64,000 nucleotides of DNA from Pseudoclavibacter sp. AY1H1 (GCF_002931055.1 NZ_PSXX01000012.1:1-64000), one strand, 5' to 3'. Shown: positions 33,534 to 44,481, numbered from the stretch's first letter. The notes: generated from the letters alone by a model not told the origin. Numbers and translations: made by a program.

Positions 33534-36500
33534 ATGAGCTACCCGAAGGCCTCGTTCGGACCAGCCGCCGATCCCGCCAGCTCGACAAGAGACAGCGTCG
33601 CCGCCTCGCCGTCGTTCCCGCGCCTCGAAGAGCGCGTGCTCGACTTCTGGCGCGAAGACGGCACCTTCCAGGCTTCCATCGACCAGCGCGAGGGCGCCGA
33701 GGAGTGGGTCTTCTACGACGGCCCTCCCTTCGCGAACGGGCTCCCGCACTACGGGCACCTCCTCACCGGGTACGCGAAGGACGTCTTCCCCCGCTACTTC
33801 ACGATGCGCGGCCGCCAGGTGCACCGCCGCTTCGGCTGGGACACGCACGGCCTGCCCGCCGAGCTCGAGGCCATGCGCCAGCTCGGCATCCAGTCGAAGG
33901 CCGAGATCGAGGCCATGGGCATCGACACGTTCAACGACGCCGCCCGCGAGTCGGTGCTCAAGTACACGCGCGAGTGGCAGGAGTACGTCACCCGCCAGGC
34001 CCGCTGGGTCGACTTCGAGAACGACTACAAGACGCTCGACATCTCGTACATGGAGTCGGTGCTCTGGGCCTTCAAGAAGCTCTACGACGACGGGCTCGCC
34101 TACGAGGGCTTCCGCGTGCTCCCGTACTGCTGGAACGACGAGACGCCCCTCTCCAACCACGAACTGCGCATGGACGACGACGTCTACCAGATGCGTCAGG
34201 ACCAGACCGTCACCGTCACCTTCCCGCTCGAGGGGGAGCGAGCGGATGCGCTCGGCCTCGCCGGCGTGAAGGCGCTCGCCTGGACGACGACCCCGTGGAC
34301 GCTCCCGACCAACCTGGCGCTCGCGGTCGGCCCGGACATCGACTACGCCGTCGTGCCAGCTGGCCCGCTCGGCGCGGCAGATGGCACGGCGACGGGCGCT
34401 GGCTCCTTCCTGCTCGCCAGTGCACGCGTCGCGGCCCATGCCAAGGAGCTCGGCTACGAGAGCGCGGAGGACGCGGTTGACGCGACCAGCCGCAGCCTCA
34501 CGGGCGCCGAGCTGGCCGGCGTCCGCTACCAGCGCCTGTGGGACTTCTACGCCGACACCGAGACCTACGGTACGCAGAATGCGTGGCAGTTCCTGCTCGG
34601 CGACTACGTCACCACGAGCGACGGCACCGGCATCGTGCACCAGGCGCCCGCCTACGGTGAGGACGACAAGGTGCTCAGCGATGCCGCCGGCATCCCAACG
34701 ATCCTCTCCGTCGACGAGGGCGGCAAGTTCCTCTCCGCCGTCGAGCCCGTCGCCGGCCTGCAGGTCTTCGACGCCAACAAGCCGCTCACCCAGCTCCTGC
34801 GGGCCGACGGCCGCCTGTTCAAGCAGGCCAGCTACGAGCACTCCTACCCGCACTGCTGGCGCTGCCGCAAGCCCCTCATCTACAAGGCCGTCTCAAGCTG
34901 GTTCGTGCGCGTCACGCAGTTCCGCGACGAGCTCGTCGAACTCAACCAGCAGATCGACTGGGTGCCGGACAACGTCAAGGACGGCCAGTTCGGCAAGTGG
35001 CTCGAAGGGGCCCGCGACTGGTCGATCAGCCGCAACCGGTACTGGGGCAGCCCCATCCCCGTGTGGAAGAGCGACAACCCCGACTACCCGCGCATCGACG
35101 TATACGGCTCGCTCGACGACATCGAGCGCGACTTCGGGGTGCGCCCGACCGACCTCCACCGCCCGTTCATCGACGAGCTCACGCGCCCGAACCCGGACGA
35201 CCCGAGCGGTGCATCCACGATGCGGCGCATCCCCGATGTCCTCGACGTGTGGTTCGATTCCGGCTCCATGCCGTACGCGCAGGTGCACTACCCGTTCGAG
35301 AACCGCGAGTGGTTCGACTCGCACTCGCCCGCCGACTTCATCGTCGAGTACATCGGGCAGACGCGCGGCTGGTTCTACGTCATGCACGTGCTCTCGACGG
35401 CGCTCTTCCACCGCCCCGCGTTCAAGCGGGTCGTGAGCCACGGCATCGTGCTCGGCAACGACGGTCGCAAGATGTCGAAGAGCCTCCGCAACTACCCGGA
35501 CGTGCAGGAGGTGTTCGACCGAGACGGGTCGGATGCCATGCGCTGGTTCCTCATGGCGAGCCCCGTGCTGCGCGGCGGGAACCTCATCGTGACCGAGGAG
35601 ACGATCCGCGAGGGCGTCCGCCAGTTCCTCCTGCCGCTGTGGTCGACGTATTACTTCTTCACGACCTACGCGAACACCGCGGTCGGCTCGACCCAGGCGT
35701 ACGAGGCGACGTTCCGCACCGACTCGAGCGACGTGCTCGATCAGTACATCCTCGCCAAGCTGGGCGTGCTCGTCTCCGAGGTGCAGGCAGACCTCGAGGC
35801 ACTCGACTCGACGACCGCCGCATCGCGCCTCCGCGACTTCGGGGACGTGCTCACCAACTGGTACGTGCGTCGCTCGCGCGACCGCTTCTGGCGAGGAGTG
35901 ACCGACGACGCCACGAGCACCGAGGCGTTCGACACGCTCTACACCGTGCTCGAGACGCTCACGCGCGTCGCCGCGCCACTCACGCCGCTCATCTCCGAGA
36001 CGGTGTGGCGCGGGCTCACGGGCGGCCGCAGCGTGCACCTCACCGACTGGCCGGACGCGTCGGCGTTCCCCAGCGATCAGGCGCTCGTCGACTCGATGGA
36101 TGCGGTCCGCCGCGTCACGAGCTCGGCGCTGTCCCTGCGCAAGCAGGCCGGGCGCCGCGTGCGCCTCCCGCTCGCGAGCCTCACCGTCGTCGCGCCGAAC
36201 ACGGACGCGCTCGAGCCCTTCGCGAGCATCCTGCGTGACGAGCTCAACGTGAAGTCCGTGGAGTTCGAGCGCTTCGTCGCCGAGTCCGAGGCCAAGTACG
36301 GCATCGACCGCGTCCTGCAGGTCAACGCGCGCGCCGCCGGCCCGCGCCTCGGCAAGCAGGTGCAGCTGGCGATCAAGGCCTCGAAGTCCGGAGACTGGAG
36401 CGAGGTCGACGGCGTCGTCACGGCTGGCGGACTGCAGCTCGAGGCGGGTGAGTACGAGGTCAAGCTCGTCACCGCAGGCGAGAGCGACGACCGAGCCATC

Positions 36501-36824
36501 ACCCTGCTGCCGAGCGGCGGCATCCTCGTGCTCGACACGAACGTGAGTCCGGAGCTCGCCGCGGAGGGCCTCGCTCGCGATGTCGTGCGTGCGGTCCAGG
36601 ACGCGCGCAAGGAGGCAGGACTCGAGGTCTCCGACCGCATCCGCCTCGCCCTGCGCGCCGACGACGCGTCGGTCGCCGCCATCGAGGCGCATCGGGAGCT
36701 CATCTCGGGGGAGACCCTCGCGGTCGAGTTCCACGTCACCGGCGGACTCGCTTCGCCGGCTGACGACGAGGTGAGCGCGGACACGTATGGTGCCCTTGAG
36801 ATCGACGTGGAGGTAGTGGCGTGA
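33534..36824 (+). CDS. ileS: Isoleucine--tRNA ligase, type II (eukaryote-like)
   Basis: A 1096-residue class I synthetase charging tRNA-Ile. HIGH-equivalent [12 protein letters not shown], the signature [17 protein letters not shown]1 editing domain with [20 protein letters not shown], and KMSKS loop [14 protein letters not shown]. The sequence pattern and length match the type II (eukaryote-like) IleS group of actinobacteria, whose members are often naturally insensitive to mupirocin; this is family knowledge, not shown here. The start is the ATG after AGGAG, under T-box control. Its stop overlaps folC by 4 bp. Confidence 0.97.
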   Translation: MSYPKASFGPAADPASSTRDSVAASPSFPRLEERVLDFWREDGTFQASIDQREGAEEWVFYDGPPFANGLPHYGHLLTGYAKDVFPRYFTMRGRQVHRRFGWDTHGLPAELEAMRQLGIQSKAEIEAMGIDTFNDAARESVLKYTREWQEYVTRQARWVDFENDYKTLDISYMESVLWAFKKLYDDGLAYEGFRVLPYCWNDETPLSNHELRMDDDVYQMRQDQTVTVTFPLEGERADALGLAGVKALAWTTTPWTLPTNLALAVGPDIDYAVVPAGPLGAADGTATGAGSFLLASARVAAHAKELGYESAEDAVDATSRSLTGAELAGVRYQRLWDFYADTETYGTQNAWQFLLGDYVTTSDGTGIVHQAPAYGEDDKVLSDAAGIPTILSVDEGGKFLSAVEPVAGLQVFDANKPLTQLLRADGRLFKQASYEHSYPHCWRCRKPLIYKAVSSWFVRVTQFRDELVELNQQIDWVPDNVKDGQFGKWLEGARDWSISRNRYWGSPIPVWKSDNPDYPRIDVYGSLDDIERDFGVRPTDLHRPFIDELTRPNPDDPSGASTMRRIPDVLDVWFDSGSMPYAQVHYPFENREWFDSHSPADFIVEYIGQTRGWFYVMHVLSTALFHRPAFKRVVSHGIVLGNDGRKMSKSLRNYPDVQEVFDRDGSDAMRWFLMASPVLRGGNLIVTEETIREGVRQFLLPLWSTYYFFTTYANTAVGSTQAYEATFRTDSSDVLDQYILAKLGVLVSEVQADLEALDSTTAASRLRDFGDVLTNWYVRRSRDRFWRGVTDDATSTEAFDTLYTVLETLTRVAAPLTPLISETVWRGLTGGRSVHLTDWPDASAFPSDQALVDSMDAVRRVTSSALSLRKQAGRRVRLPLASLTVVAPNTDALEPFASILRDELNVKSVEFERFVAESEAKYGIDRVLQVNARAAGPRLGKQVQLAIKASKSGDWSEVDGVVTAGGLQLEAGEYEVKLVTAGESDDRAITLLPSGGILVLDTNVSPELAAEGLARDVVRAVQDARKEAGLEVSDRIRLALRADDASVAAIEAHRELISGETLAVEFHVTGGLASPADDEVSADTYGALEIDVEVVA

Positions 36825-38383
36825 GCGAACGCGACCAGCAGGATTCCGGCGACTGGGAAGAGCAGTCCTCCGAATCGGAGGCCTCGGACGCATCCGGCGA
36901 CTTCGAGCTCGAGCCGAGGGACATCGCCGAGACGTTCACACCGGCGCTCTCCGACGATGAGGACGAGGTCCTGACGGAGCGCGAGGAAGACGAGCGAACG
37001 CTCCTCGAGGGCACCGACTGGGTCAGCGAAGGCGAGCGTGTCTTCGACGAGCTCATGGAGCGCGTGGGGGAGGCGGCCCCCGAGCCGCGACTCCACGCGA
37101 CGCGGCGCGCCGTCGAGCTCCTCGGAGACGTGCACACGGCGTACCCGGTCATCCACATCACGGGCACCAACGGCAAGAGCTCGACCGCGCGCATCATCGA
37201 GACCGTGCTGCGCGCCCACGGCCTGCGCACGGGCCTCCTCACGAGTCCGCACCTCGAGCGCATCAACGAGCGCATCGCCGTCGACGGAAGTCCCATCAGC
37301 GACGAGCGACTCGTCGCGAACTGGGAGGACATCACGCCCTTCCTCTCGATCGTCGATGCGGAGCTCGAGGCGGCGGGAGAGCCGCGCCTCACGTTCTTCG
37401 AGGCCCTCACGGTGCTCGCCTACGCGTGCTTCGCCGACGCTCCCGTGGATGTCGCTGTGGTCGAGGTGGGCATGGGAGGCGAGTGGGACTCCACGAACGT
37501 CGCCGATGGCGAGGTCGCCGTCTTCACGCCCATCGCGCTCGACCACACGCAGCGACTCGGCAGGACGCTCTCGGAGATCGCGCGCACCAAGGCCGGCATC
37601 ATCAAGCCCGCCGCGCGCGTCGTCACCGCAGAGCAGCAGCCCGAGGTCCTCGCGGAGATCACACGTGCCGCAGAGATGTCCGAGGCGCACATGTACGCCG
37701 AGCCGAAGGACTTCTCCGTCGTCAGCAACCAGCTGGCCGTCGGCGGACGCCTCGTGACGGTTCGCGGCGTCGCTGGCACGTACGAGGACCTCCTCCTGCC
37801 GCTGGACGGCGAGTACCAGGCGCACAACGCCGCCGTCGCGCTCGCTGCCGTCGAGGCGTTCTTCGGCGCGAACCGGAGCCTGCGCGATGAGCTCGTCGAG
37901 GCGGCGTTCGGCGAGGTGAAGTCGCCGGGTCGCCTCGAGCGCATCGGCATCACCCCGCCCATGCTCATCGACGCCGCCCACAACCCGCACGGCGCCGAGG
38001 CGCTCGCGAGGGCCGTGACCGAGTCGTTCGACTTCTCGCGCGTCGTCGTGGTGCTCGGAGTCCTGGCGGACAAGGACGCGGCCGGCATCGTCCGCGCCCT
38101 GCAGCCCATCGCGGAGCGCTTCGTCGTCACCCAGTCCGACTCGGTGCGCGCCATCGACGCCGAGGAGCTCGGCGACATCGTGCGCGAGGTCACCGGCGGC
38201 GAGCCCGAGGTGCTCGAGCGAGCGGAGGATGCCATCGAGCGCGCCCGCGAGATCGCCCTCGATCTCCTCGCCGAGGGCGCAGATGATGGCAGGAACGCCG
38301 CCGTGCTCATCACGGGCTCCGTCACGCTCATCGGCACCGCGCTCACCCTCTCGCGCGACGAAGGCTGGGCGCAGGAGTCGTGA
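36821..38383 (+). CDS. folC: Folylpolyglutamate synthase / dihydrofolate synthase
   Basis: A 520-residue Mur-ligase-family enzyme that adds glutamate to dihydropteroate and folates. P-loop [15 protein letters not shown], the omega-loop region [15 protein letters not shown], the ATP/Mg site and [12 protein letters not shown] are intact. The first about 90 residues are unusually acidic ([18 protein letters not shown]) and form an extension not needed for catalysis. A GTG start at 36821 overlaps the ileS stop (GTGA). It is coupled to a small DUF4233 membrane protein downstream. Confidence 0.95.
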   Translation: MSERDQQDSGDWEEQSSESEASDASGDFELEPRDIAETFTPALSDDEDEVLTEREEDERTLLEGTDWVSEGERVFDELMERVGEAAPEPRLHATRRAVELLGDVHTAYPVIHITGTNGKSSTARIIETVLRAHGLRTGLLTSPHLERINERIAVDGSPISDERLVANWEDITPFLSIVDAELEAAGEPRLTFFEALTVLAYACFADAPVDVAVVEVGMGGEWDSTNVADGEVAVFTPIALDHTQRLGRTLSEIARTKAGIIKPAARVVTAEQQPEVLAEITRAAEMSEAHMYAEPKDFSVVSNQLAVGGRLVTVRGVAGTYEDLLLPLDGEYQAHNAAVALAAVEAFFGANRSLRDELVEAAFGEVKSPGRLERIGITPPMLIDAAHNPHGAEALARAVTESFDFSRVVVVLGVLADKDAAGIVRALQPIAERFVVTQSDSVRAIDAEELGDIVREVTGGEPEVLERAEDAIERAREIALDLLAEGADDGRNAAVLITGSVTLIGTALTLSRDEGWAQES

Positions 38384-38832
38384 GTCCGCGCAACAGCGGG
38401 CGGCTGCCCCGTCAGCGCAGCATCCGCGAGGTCATCGGCTCCATCTTCCTGGGCTTCGAGCTCTTCGTCGTCTTCCTCGGCACGCTGCTCGTGTTCGGGA
38501 TGCGCGTGCTCGAGCCCGTTCCGGCGTTTGCGCTCGGCCTCACCTTCGCCGTGCTCATCGTCGTGACGATCGGGCTGCTCAGGTACGAGTGGGGGATCTG
38601 GCTCGGGTGGGCCGTGCAGATCCTGCTCGTCGCCGCCGGTTTCCTCCACCCCGGTATGTTCGTGGTCGGGGCGCTGTTCCTCGCATCCTGGACGTACTTC
38701 ATGTGGAAGGGCGGCCAGATCGACCGGCAACGCGCTCCGATCATCGCCGAGTACAACCGTCGCCTCGCGGCGGGCGAGATCGGCGTCGACGGGATGCCCA
38801 TCACGGAGCAGAACAACCCACCGAGCAGCTGA
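38380..38832 (+). CDS. DUF4233 membrane protein
   Basis: A GTG start overlaps the folC stop by 4 bp; 150 residues with about four hydrophobic helices (FLGFELFVVFLGTLLVFGM, FALGLTFAVLIVVTIGLL, WAVQILLVAAGFLHPGMFVV, ALFLASWTYFMWKG). DUF4233 proteins lie between folC and ndk in many actinobacteria, and the gene is almost certainly part of this operon. The function is unknown; conserved WxxKG and the C-terminal AEYNR segment probably face the cytoplasm. Confidence 0.85.
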   Translation: MSPRNSGRLPRQRSIREVIGSIFLGFELFVVFLGTLLVFGMRVLEPVPAFALGLTFAVLIVVTIGLLRYEWGIWLGWAVQILLVAAGFLHPGMFVVGALFLASWTYFMWKGGQIDRQRAPIIAEYNRRLAAGEIGVDGMPITEQNNPPSS

Positions 38833-38906
38833 CCAGCTGACCTGCACGCATTCACCGAACGACCTGGCCCCTCGCAGGGCCGACCACCACGACCAATGGA
38901 GGAACC

Positions 38907-39329
38907 ATGGCAACCATCGAAGAGACGCTCGTCCTCGTCAAGCCGGACGGCGTTCAGCGCGGCCTCACGGGCGAAGTGCTTCGCCGCATCGAGACGAAGG
39001 GCTACTCGCTCGTCGACCTCCGCCTCGTCCACGCAGACCGTGCGCTCCTCTCGGAGCACTACGCGGAGCACGAGGGCAAGCCGTTCTACGAGGGCCTCCT
39101 CGAGTTCATGCAGTCGGGGCCGACCGTCGCGATCCGCGTCGCGGGCCACCGCGTCATCGAGGGCTTCCGATCGCTCGCCGGCACGACCGACCCCACGACT
39201 GCCGCGCCCGGCACGATCCGAGGCGACCTCGGTCGTGACTGGGATGCCGGCGTGCTCCTCAACATCGTGCACGGCTCCGACTCCGTCGAGTCCGCCGAGC
39301 GCGAGCTCGGCATCTGGTTCGCGGCCTGA
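38907..39329 (+). CDS. ndk: Nucleoside-diphosphate kinase
   Basis: A 140-residue enzyme that moves the gamma phosphate of ATP to other NDPs through a phosphohistidine. Active-site motif NIVHGSDSVESAERE contains His122; the N-terminal TLVLVKPDGVQRGL is the nucleotide-binding start. A GGAGGAACC ribosome binding site precedes the ATG. It follows DUF4233 in the ileS-folC operon after 74 bp and is closed by a stem-loop at 39346-39374. Confidence 0.98.
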   Translation: MATIEETLVLVKPDGVQRGLTGEVLRRIETKGYSLVDLRLVHADRALLSEHYAEHEGKPFYEGLLEFMQSGPTVAIRVAGHRVIEGFRSLAGTTDPTTAAPGTIRGDLGRDWDAGVLLNIVHGSDSVESAERELGIWFAA

Positions 39330-39345
39330 CCGACTCGAGAGGTGG

Positions 39346-39374
39346 ACGACTCGGTCGGGCTTCGGCCGAGTCGT
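39346..39374 (+). terminator. Stem-loop downstream of ndk
   Basis: ACGACTCGG (39346-39354) pairs perfectly with CCGAGTCGT (39366-39374), with an 11-nt loop containing GCTTCGG. It begins 16 bp past the ndk stop. No T-tract; a probable U-less terminator or 3'-end stabiliser. Confidence 0.55.
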
Positions 39375-39434
39375 AGGCTTCGCGGTAGGCGGGCCGTCAG
39401 GTGCGAGAACATTGATTCGGGGGCGAGTTGCGAG

Positions 39435-40697
39435 ATGAAGGCTGGGAGATCGTCGTCGACGGAGCACAGCGAGCGGCTCGACGAGCTGGCCTCGGCGTGG
39501 CGGGCTGCGCTGCGCGAGGAGCTGCCAGCGGCCGTCCGGCTGCGTCAGGAGCTCCACGCCGACCCCCGGCTCTCCGGTGAGGAGAACGACACCGCTGCCC
39601 GCCTCGAGGCCGAGCTCGGCGACCGGGTCACGATGCACCGCATCGCCGACTCCGGACGCATCGGGCGCCTCGGCCCCGCAACCGGGGGTGCCGTCGGGGT
39701 GCGCGCCGAGCTGGATGCGCTGCCGCTGACCGAGCTCACCGGGGTGCCGTTCGCCTCGTCGAACGGCGCGATGCACGCCTGCGGGCACGACGTCCACCAA
39801 GCGGCGCTCGTCGCCTTCATCCGGGCCGCGGACCACCTCGACCTCCCCGTCGGACTCGTGCCGATCCTGCAGCCACGGGAGGAGACCTACCCTTCGGGCG
39901 CGCATCAGATCGTGCAGGAGGGCGGCCTCGAGCGCTTCCAGGTCGAGCACGTCATCGGCGCGCACGTCCACCCGGGCGTCCCTCGAGGGGCGATCGCGAT
40001 CGGCGGCGGCTACATCAACGCGGCTGCCGACGAGATCGAGATCTCGCTGCAGGGACGAGGCGGCCACGGCGCGTACCCGCACCAGGCGGCCGACCCTGTC
40101 GCTGCCGTCGCCCAGATCGCGCTCGGACTCCCCGAGGTCGTCCGTCGCACGATCTCGCCCATGAATCCCGCCGTGATCAGCGTCGGGACGCTCACCGCAG
40201 GCGAGGGTGCTGCGAACGTGCTGCCCTCGAGCGCCCGGCTGCTCGCGTCGATGCGCACGACGGCGCCGAAAGACCGCGAGCTCCTGTTCGCGGCCGTGCA
40301 GCACCTCGCGGTGCGCACTGCTGAGGCGTACGGCACGGAGGCGATCGTGCACATGCACCAGAACATGCCCGTCCTCATCAACGACACCCACCTCGCGTCC
40401 GATGCCGACGACTGGCTCGCGCGCCTCGGCGTCGACGGGGCGGAGCCCATGCGCTCGCTCGGCGGCGACGACTTCTCGTACTACTGCGACGAGGTTCCCT
40501 CGATCATGTGCTTCGCCGGCGTCGAGACGGCAGGTCTGCCTGGGCCCGGCGGCGCCTACGCCCCGACGCTCCACCACCCGCGCTTCCTTCCGACGGAGGA
40601 TGCGGTCGGGCTCGTGGCGAGCGCGTTCCTCGCCGGGTACTGCGCGGCCGCCGAGCGCATCCTCGGCATCGCACACCACAGGCGGGTCCTGCCCTGA
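39435..40697 (+). CDS. M20-family amidohydrolase / peptidase
   Basis: A 420-residue zinc hydrolase of the M20D (N-acyl-amino-acid/hippurate) group. Metal-binding motifs are ACGHDVHQAALVAF, PREETYPSGAHQIV (Glu-Glu), and GAHVHPGVPRG; the lid/dimerisation domain has GRGGHGAYPHQAADP. It is expected to release amino acids from N-acyl or aminoacyl conjugates. The start at 39435 (MKAGRSSST) was chosen by frame and leader length; no strong ribosome binding site is seen. Monocistronic between ndk and rne. The exact substrate cannot be deduced. Confidence 0.88.
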   Translation: MKAGRSSSTEHSERLDELASAWRAALREELPAAVRLRQELHADPRLSGEENDTAARLEAELGDRVTMHRIADSGRIGRLGPATGGAVGVRAELDALPLTELTGVPFASSNGAMHACGHDVHQAALVAFIRAADHLDLPVGLVPILQPREETYPSGAHQIVQEGGLERFQVEHVIGAHVHPGVPRGAIAIGGGYINAAADEIEISLQGRGGHGAYPHQAADPVAAVAQIALGLPEVVRRTISPMNPAVISVGTLTAGEGAANVLPSSARLLASMRTTAPKDRELLFAAVQHLAVRTAEAYGTEAIVHMHQNMPVLINDTHLASDADDWLARLGVDGAEPMRSLGGDDFSYYCDEVPSIMCFAGVETAGLPGPGGAYAPTLHHPRFLPTEDAVGLVASAFLAGYCAAAERILGIAHHRRVLP

Positions 40698-40984
40698 CGG
40701 TGGGCGCACAGCCGAAATCGGGTCTGGATGCGGTGGCCGTGCGATACTGGAAAGGTCGACCGGGCAGAGTCCCACGGCACCCGAAGTTTTTCAGGCACGA
40801 GCCACGAGCAGAGCAACGCTCCGTCGCACGGGCCGCAGGCAGGATCGCCGCAACCGCGGCACACCACGTACAACCTTTCCGCCGAACGGGCGGAGACCAT
40901 TTTCGATGAGGATGCATGGCATCTTCATCGCCCGGAGGGGTGGGCGCACGCTTTGCGCCACGCCGGAGTAGGAGCACACCAGAA
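40698..40984 (+). promoter_or_regulatory. Long leader of rne
   Basis: 287 bp upstream of rne without a convincing gene. GATACT at 40742-40747 is a possible -10 element. Autoregulation of RNase E through a long 5' UTR is known in Escherichia coli; whether it applies here is untested. A short AT patch GAAGTTTTTCAG is the only weakly T-rich segment. Confidence 0.45.
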
Positions 40985-43642
40985 ATGGTGACCACAAACG
41001 AATCAGACCAGAACACCACCGATGAGCAGTTCGACGCAGAGGCGGGCCAGGAGTCCGCGACTGCGGCAGAGGTAGGCGCAGTGGAGCACGAGTCGACCGA
41101 GGAGTCCGCGTCGTCGGTCCCGTCCGTTATCTCCTCCACGACGCTCTTCTTCCTGCAGCCGGATCTGCCCCCGGTGCTGGAACGCAGCCCACGCGAAGAC
41201 CGCGGCCGCGGTCGCCGTCAGGACGACGAGCCGTACGAGCGCCAGGAGCGCGGCGACCGGAACGATCGCTACGACAGGCAGGATCGCAACGACCGCCCCG
41301 AGCGTGGCGAGCGTTCGGACCGTGGCGAGCGTGACCGCGCTGACCGCAACGACCGCGCTGACCGCGGCGACCGTTCGAGGGAGTCGTCGCGCGACGACCG
41401 CCGACAGGCCCCGGCAGAGCGCCAGCAGTCGACGACGCGTCGTCGTCAGTCCCGCGAGGAGCAGCCGGTCGAAGAGCCCGTGCTCATCACGGAGCCGCAG
41501 AAGATCAAGGGGTCCACGCGTCTCGAGGCGAAGCGTCAGCGCCGCCGCGAGGGCCGCGAGAGCGGGCGTCGCCGCCAGGTCATCACCGAATCCGAGTTCC
41601 TCGCTCGTCGCGAGGCGGTCGACCGCGTGATGCTCGTCCGCGCCAAGGACGACCGCGTCCAGATCGGCGTGCTCGAGGACAAGGTGCTCGTCGAGCACTA
41701 CGTCGCGCGTTCGCAGGAGTCGTCGCTCATCGGCAACGTGTACCTCGGTCGCGTGCAGAACGTGCTCCCGAGCATGGAGGCCGCCTTCATCGACATCGGG
41801 CGCGGCCGCAACGCCGTGCTCTACTCCGGTGAGGTCGACTGGGCCGCTGCGGAGGTCGGCGGCAAGTCGCGTCGCATCGAGAACGCCCTCAAGCCGGGCG
41901 ACCGCGTGCTCGTCCAGGTCACGAAGGACCCGATCGGCCACAAGGGCGCCCGCCTCACGAGCCAGGTGTCGCTGCCTGGTCGCTACCTGGTCTACGTGCC
42001 GGGGAACTCCATGAACGGCATCTCCCGCAAGCTCCCGGACACGGAGCGCGCACGCCTCAAGAAGATCCTCAAGGAGACGCTGCCGGCAGGCGTCGGCGTC
42101 ATCGTGCGCACGGCTGCCGAGGGCGCGACCCAGGATCAGCTCGAGCTCGACGTCAACCGACTCACCGCGCAGTGGGCCGACATCTCCTCGCGCATCGAGG
42201 CGGGACCCGCTCCGGCGCTCCTGCACTCCGAGCCCGACCTCCTCGTCAAGATCATCCGCGACGTCTTCAACGAGGACTTCCACAAGATCGTGATCCAGGG
42301 CAGCGAAGAGCTCGAGACCATCACGAACTACCTGCACCAGGTCGCCCCTGACCTCGTCGACCGCGTCGAGGCGTTCCAGGGCGGCGACGTCTTCGCCGAG
42401 TACCGCGCGACCGAGCACATCGAGAAGGCGCTGGACCGGAAGGTCTGGCTGCCGTCCGGCGGCTCGCTGGTGATCGACCGCACGGAGGCCATGACGGTCG
42501 TCGACGTCAACACGGGGAAGTTCGTCGGCTCCGGCGGCAACCTCGAGGAGACGGTCACCAAGAACAACCTGGAGGCGGCCGAAGAGGTCGTCCGCCAGCT
42601 GCGTCTTCGCGACATCGGCGGCATCATCGTCGTCGACTTCATCGACATGGTGCTCGAATCGAACCGCGACCTCGTCATGCGTCGCCTCATCGAATGCCTG
42701 AGCCGTGACCGCACGAAGCACCAGGTCGCAGAGGTGACGAGCCTCGGGCTCGTGCAGATGACCCGCAAGAAGCTCGGTCTCGGCCTGCTCGAGACGTTCA
42801 GCGAGCCGTGCGAGTCCTGCGCTGGCCGCGGTGTCATCGTCTTCCACGACCCGGTGCTCAAGCACCGTGGGGGAGCGCCTGACAGCAGCGCGAACGCGAA
42901 GAGCAGTCGCAAGGGCCGCGGTGGTCAGCAGCGTGAGCAGCAGGCTCCTCGTGCCGTCGCAGCTCCGGCCGCGACGTCGACGCACGGCATCACCGAGGAG
43001 GCGCGGGGCGCTCTCTCGAAGATCGCGGCGTCGACGCTCACCGGGCAGAAGCAGGGCGAGTCTTCGGAAGAGCAGCAGCCCGTCGTGCAGGCGAGCGCCC
43101 AGGCGCCGGTCGCCGACGAGCGTGGCGGCGACGAGCAGTCCGGGCAGCAGGGTGAGTCGCGTCGTTCGCGTCGCGGCCGCAGGCGCGCCAAGACGGATGC
43201 TCAGGCTCCGGCGACGTCGGAGGCTCCGGAGCAGGCGCCGAGTGAGCCGGTGACGCTCGACCGCAATGCGGTGCAGCAGTCGGACGGCGACGACCGGAAG
43301 GCGCGCGCCAGCGAGAACCTCTTCGACTTCGACTCGGCCCAGAGCGCCGAGCCGGCACAGACCAAGCGCGAGGCCGACCCGGCAGCGCTTCGTGAACTCG
43401 ACTCGCTGCTGGATGCGCTGGTCACCCCAGAGGGTGAGCAGCAGCCGGCAGCGGGCGAAACGACCGAGGCCCCCGCCGCGGTCGAGGTGACGACGCCCGC
43501 CGCCGCCCCTGAGAAGGTTCAGGAAGCGCCGACGGCGTCTGCGCCGAAGGCAGCGCAACCGGCGACGGTTGAGCCGCCCAAGGGTGCTTCGGGGCGTCCG
43601 CGCCGCCGCCGCATCACGACGCCGCCGCTCTCTGCCGAGTAA
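40985..43642 (+). CDS. rne: Ribonuclease E/G
   Basis: An 885-residue endoribonuclease. An N-terminal Arg/Asp-rich disordered arm (about 60-165, with repeated RGERSDRGERDRADRNDR-like words) precedes the catalytic core: S1 domain SLIGNVYLGRVQNVLPSMEAAFIDIG, the Mg-binding aspartates in MTVVDVNTGKF and IIVVDFIDM, and the zinc-link CESCAGRG. The C-terminal arm (about 640-885) is Ala/Pro/Glu-rich and disordered. Having arms on both sides of the core is the actinobacterial layout. The ATG at 40985 is preferred; an earlier ATG at 40916 is in frame but leads with unrelated composition. Confidence 0.93.
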   Translation: MVTTNESDQNTTDEQFDAEAGQESATAAEVGAVEHESTEESASSVPSVISSTTLFFLQPDLPPVLERSPREDRGRGRRQDDEPYERQERGDRNDRYDRQDRNDRPERGERSDRGERDRADRNDRADRGDRSRESSRDDRRQAPAERQQSTTRRRQSREEQPVEEPVLITEPQKIKGSTRLEAKRQRRREGRESGRRRQVITESEFLARREAVDRVMLVRAKDDRVQIGVLEDKVLVEHYVARSQESSLIGNVYLGRVQNVLPSMEAAFIDIGRGRNAVLYSGEVDWAAAEVGGKSRRIENALKPGDRVLVQVTKDPIGHKGARLTSQVSLPGRYLVYVPGNSMNGISRKLPDTERARLKKILKETLPAGVGVIVRTAAEGATQDQLELDVNRLTAQWADISSRIEAGPAPALLHSEPDLLVKIIRDVFNEDFHKIVIQGSEELETITNYLHQVAPDLVDRVEAFQGGDVFAEYRATEHIEKALDRKVWLPSGGSLVIDRTEAMTVVDVNTGKFVGSGGNLEETVTKNNLEAAEEVVRQLRLRDIGGIIVVDFIDMVLESNRDLVMRRLIECLSRDRTKHQVAEVTSLGLVQMTRKKLGLGLLETFSEPCESCAGRGVIVFHDPVLKHRGGAPDSSANAKSSRKGRGGQQREQQAPRAVAAPAATSTHGITEEARGALSKIAASTLTGQKQGESSEEQQPVVQASAQAPVADERGGDEQSGQQGESRRSRRGRRRAKTDAQAPATSEAPEQAPSEPVTLDRNAVQQSDGDDRKARASENLFDFDSAQSAEPAQTKREADPAALRELDSLLDALVTPEGEQQPAAGETTEAPAAVEVTTPAAAPEKVQEAPTASAPKAAQPATVEPPKGASGRPRRRRITTPPLSAE

Positions 43643-43686
43643 GATGACAGAGTAGGGCGACCGGACGCGAAAGCGTCGAGTGGGTG

Positions 43687-43704
43687 GGTGCGCTTGCGCG
43701 CACC
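43687..43704 (+). terminator. 7-bp stem-loop downstream of rne
   Basis: GGTGCGC (43687-43693) and GCGCACC (43698-43704) close a TTGC tetraloop. It lies 44 bp past the rne stop and overlaps the -35 box of the promoter at 43694-43722, so it may terminate rne or merely be part of that promoter. Confidence 0.4.
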
Positions 43705-43722
43705 GACCCTGCCGGGTAAAGT
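43694..43722 (+). promoter_or_regulatory. Sigma-70-type promoter for rplU-rpmA
   Basis: -35 TTGCGC (43694-43699), 17-bp spacer, -10 TAAAGT (43717-43722). It would start transcription about 135 bp before rplU, leaving room for a leader of the kind often used for ribosomal protein control, though no known leader motif was recognised. Confidence 0.6.
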
Positions 43723-43864
43723 GGTTCGCTGTTGCACGTTTGCATTCGTGCTGGCATTCCCTCGCCCGGTTGCAGGGCAGAGTCAGCTCGCCGCAGCGAG
43801 CAGGGCTTCCAGAGTTTGAAGACACAGCGTCCGACCTTGTCGGGCTCGGAGAAAAGGTACTGAA

Positions 43865-44173
43865 GTGGTATTCGCAGTTGTGCGCGCCGGTGGACGGCAG
43901 GAGAAGGTAGAGGTGGGCACTGTGCTCACCACGAACCGTGTTGTTGCCGACAAGAAGGGCAACGTCACGCTTCCGGCTGTGCTGCTCGTCGACGGTGAGA
44001 CCATCACGAGTGACGCAGAGAAGCTCGCTAAGGTCACGGTGACTGCAGAGGTCCTCAACGACCTCCGCGGCCCGAAGATCGTCATCCAGAAGTACAAGAA
44101 CAAGACCGGTTACAAGAAGCGTCAGGGCCACCGTCAGGAGCTCACGCGCATCAAGATCACCGACATCAAGTAA
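43865..44173 (+). CDS. rplU: 50S ribosomal protein L21
   Basis: A 102-residue ribosomal protein beginning [17 protein letters not shown] at a GTG codon. The C-terminal RRQGHRQ-like segment [19 protein letters not shown] is the L21 signature for 23S rRNA binding. It is followed after 18 bp by rpmA in the universal order. Confidence 0.98.
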   Translation: MVFAVVRAGGRQEKVEVGTVLTTNRVVADKKGNVTLPAVLLVDGETITSDAEKLAKVTVTAEVLNDLRGPKIVIQKYKNKTGYKKRQGHRQELTRIKITDIK

Positions 44174-44191
44174 GTCGAGGAGCAGACTTCA

Positions 44192-44446
44192 ATGGCACAC
44201 AAAAAGGGAGCGAGCTCGACTCGCAACGGCCGTGACTCGAACGCTCAGCGCCTCGGCGTGAAGCGTTTCGCGGGCCAGACCGTCAGCGCGGGCGAGATCC
44301 TCGTCCGTCAGCGCGGCACGCACTTCCACCCCGGCGCCCTCGTGGGCCGCGGTGGCGACGACACGCTGTTCGCCCTCTCGGCAGGCATCGTCGAGTTCGG
44401 TGCGAAGGGCCGCCGCAAGGTGGTCAACATCGTCGCTGGCGAATAG
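44192..44446 (+). CDS. rpmA: 50S ribosomal protein L27
   Basis: An 84-residue protein beginning [16 protein letters not shown], the conserved N-terminus that reaches the peptidyl transferase centre, then [12 protein letters not shown]-type sequence and [10 protein letters not shown]. No N-terminal cleavage extension like that of Firmicutes L27 is present. It is followed by a strong terminator. Confidence 0.98.
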   Translation: MAHKKGASSTRNGRDSNAQRLGVKRFAGQTVSAGEILVRQRGTHFHPGALVGRGGDDTLFALSAGIVEFGAKGRRKVVNIVAGE

Positions 44447-44481
44447 CAGCAAGCACAGTCCCTGAATCCAGGGCGGTGTCA

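Noticed and set aside
43687-43704. Known L21 ribosomal leader RNA
   Set aside because: Only a 7-bp hairpin is visible and no known leader consensus could be matched by eye.
41003-44131. 1042-residue minus-strand open frame antisense to rne and rplU
   Set aside because: It is a codon-bias shadow of the rne repeats; composition is Leu/Arg/Asp-rich with no domain.
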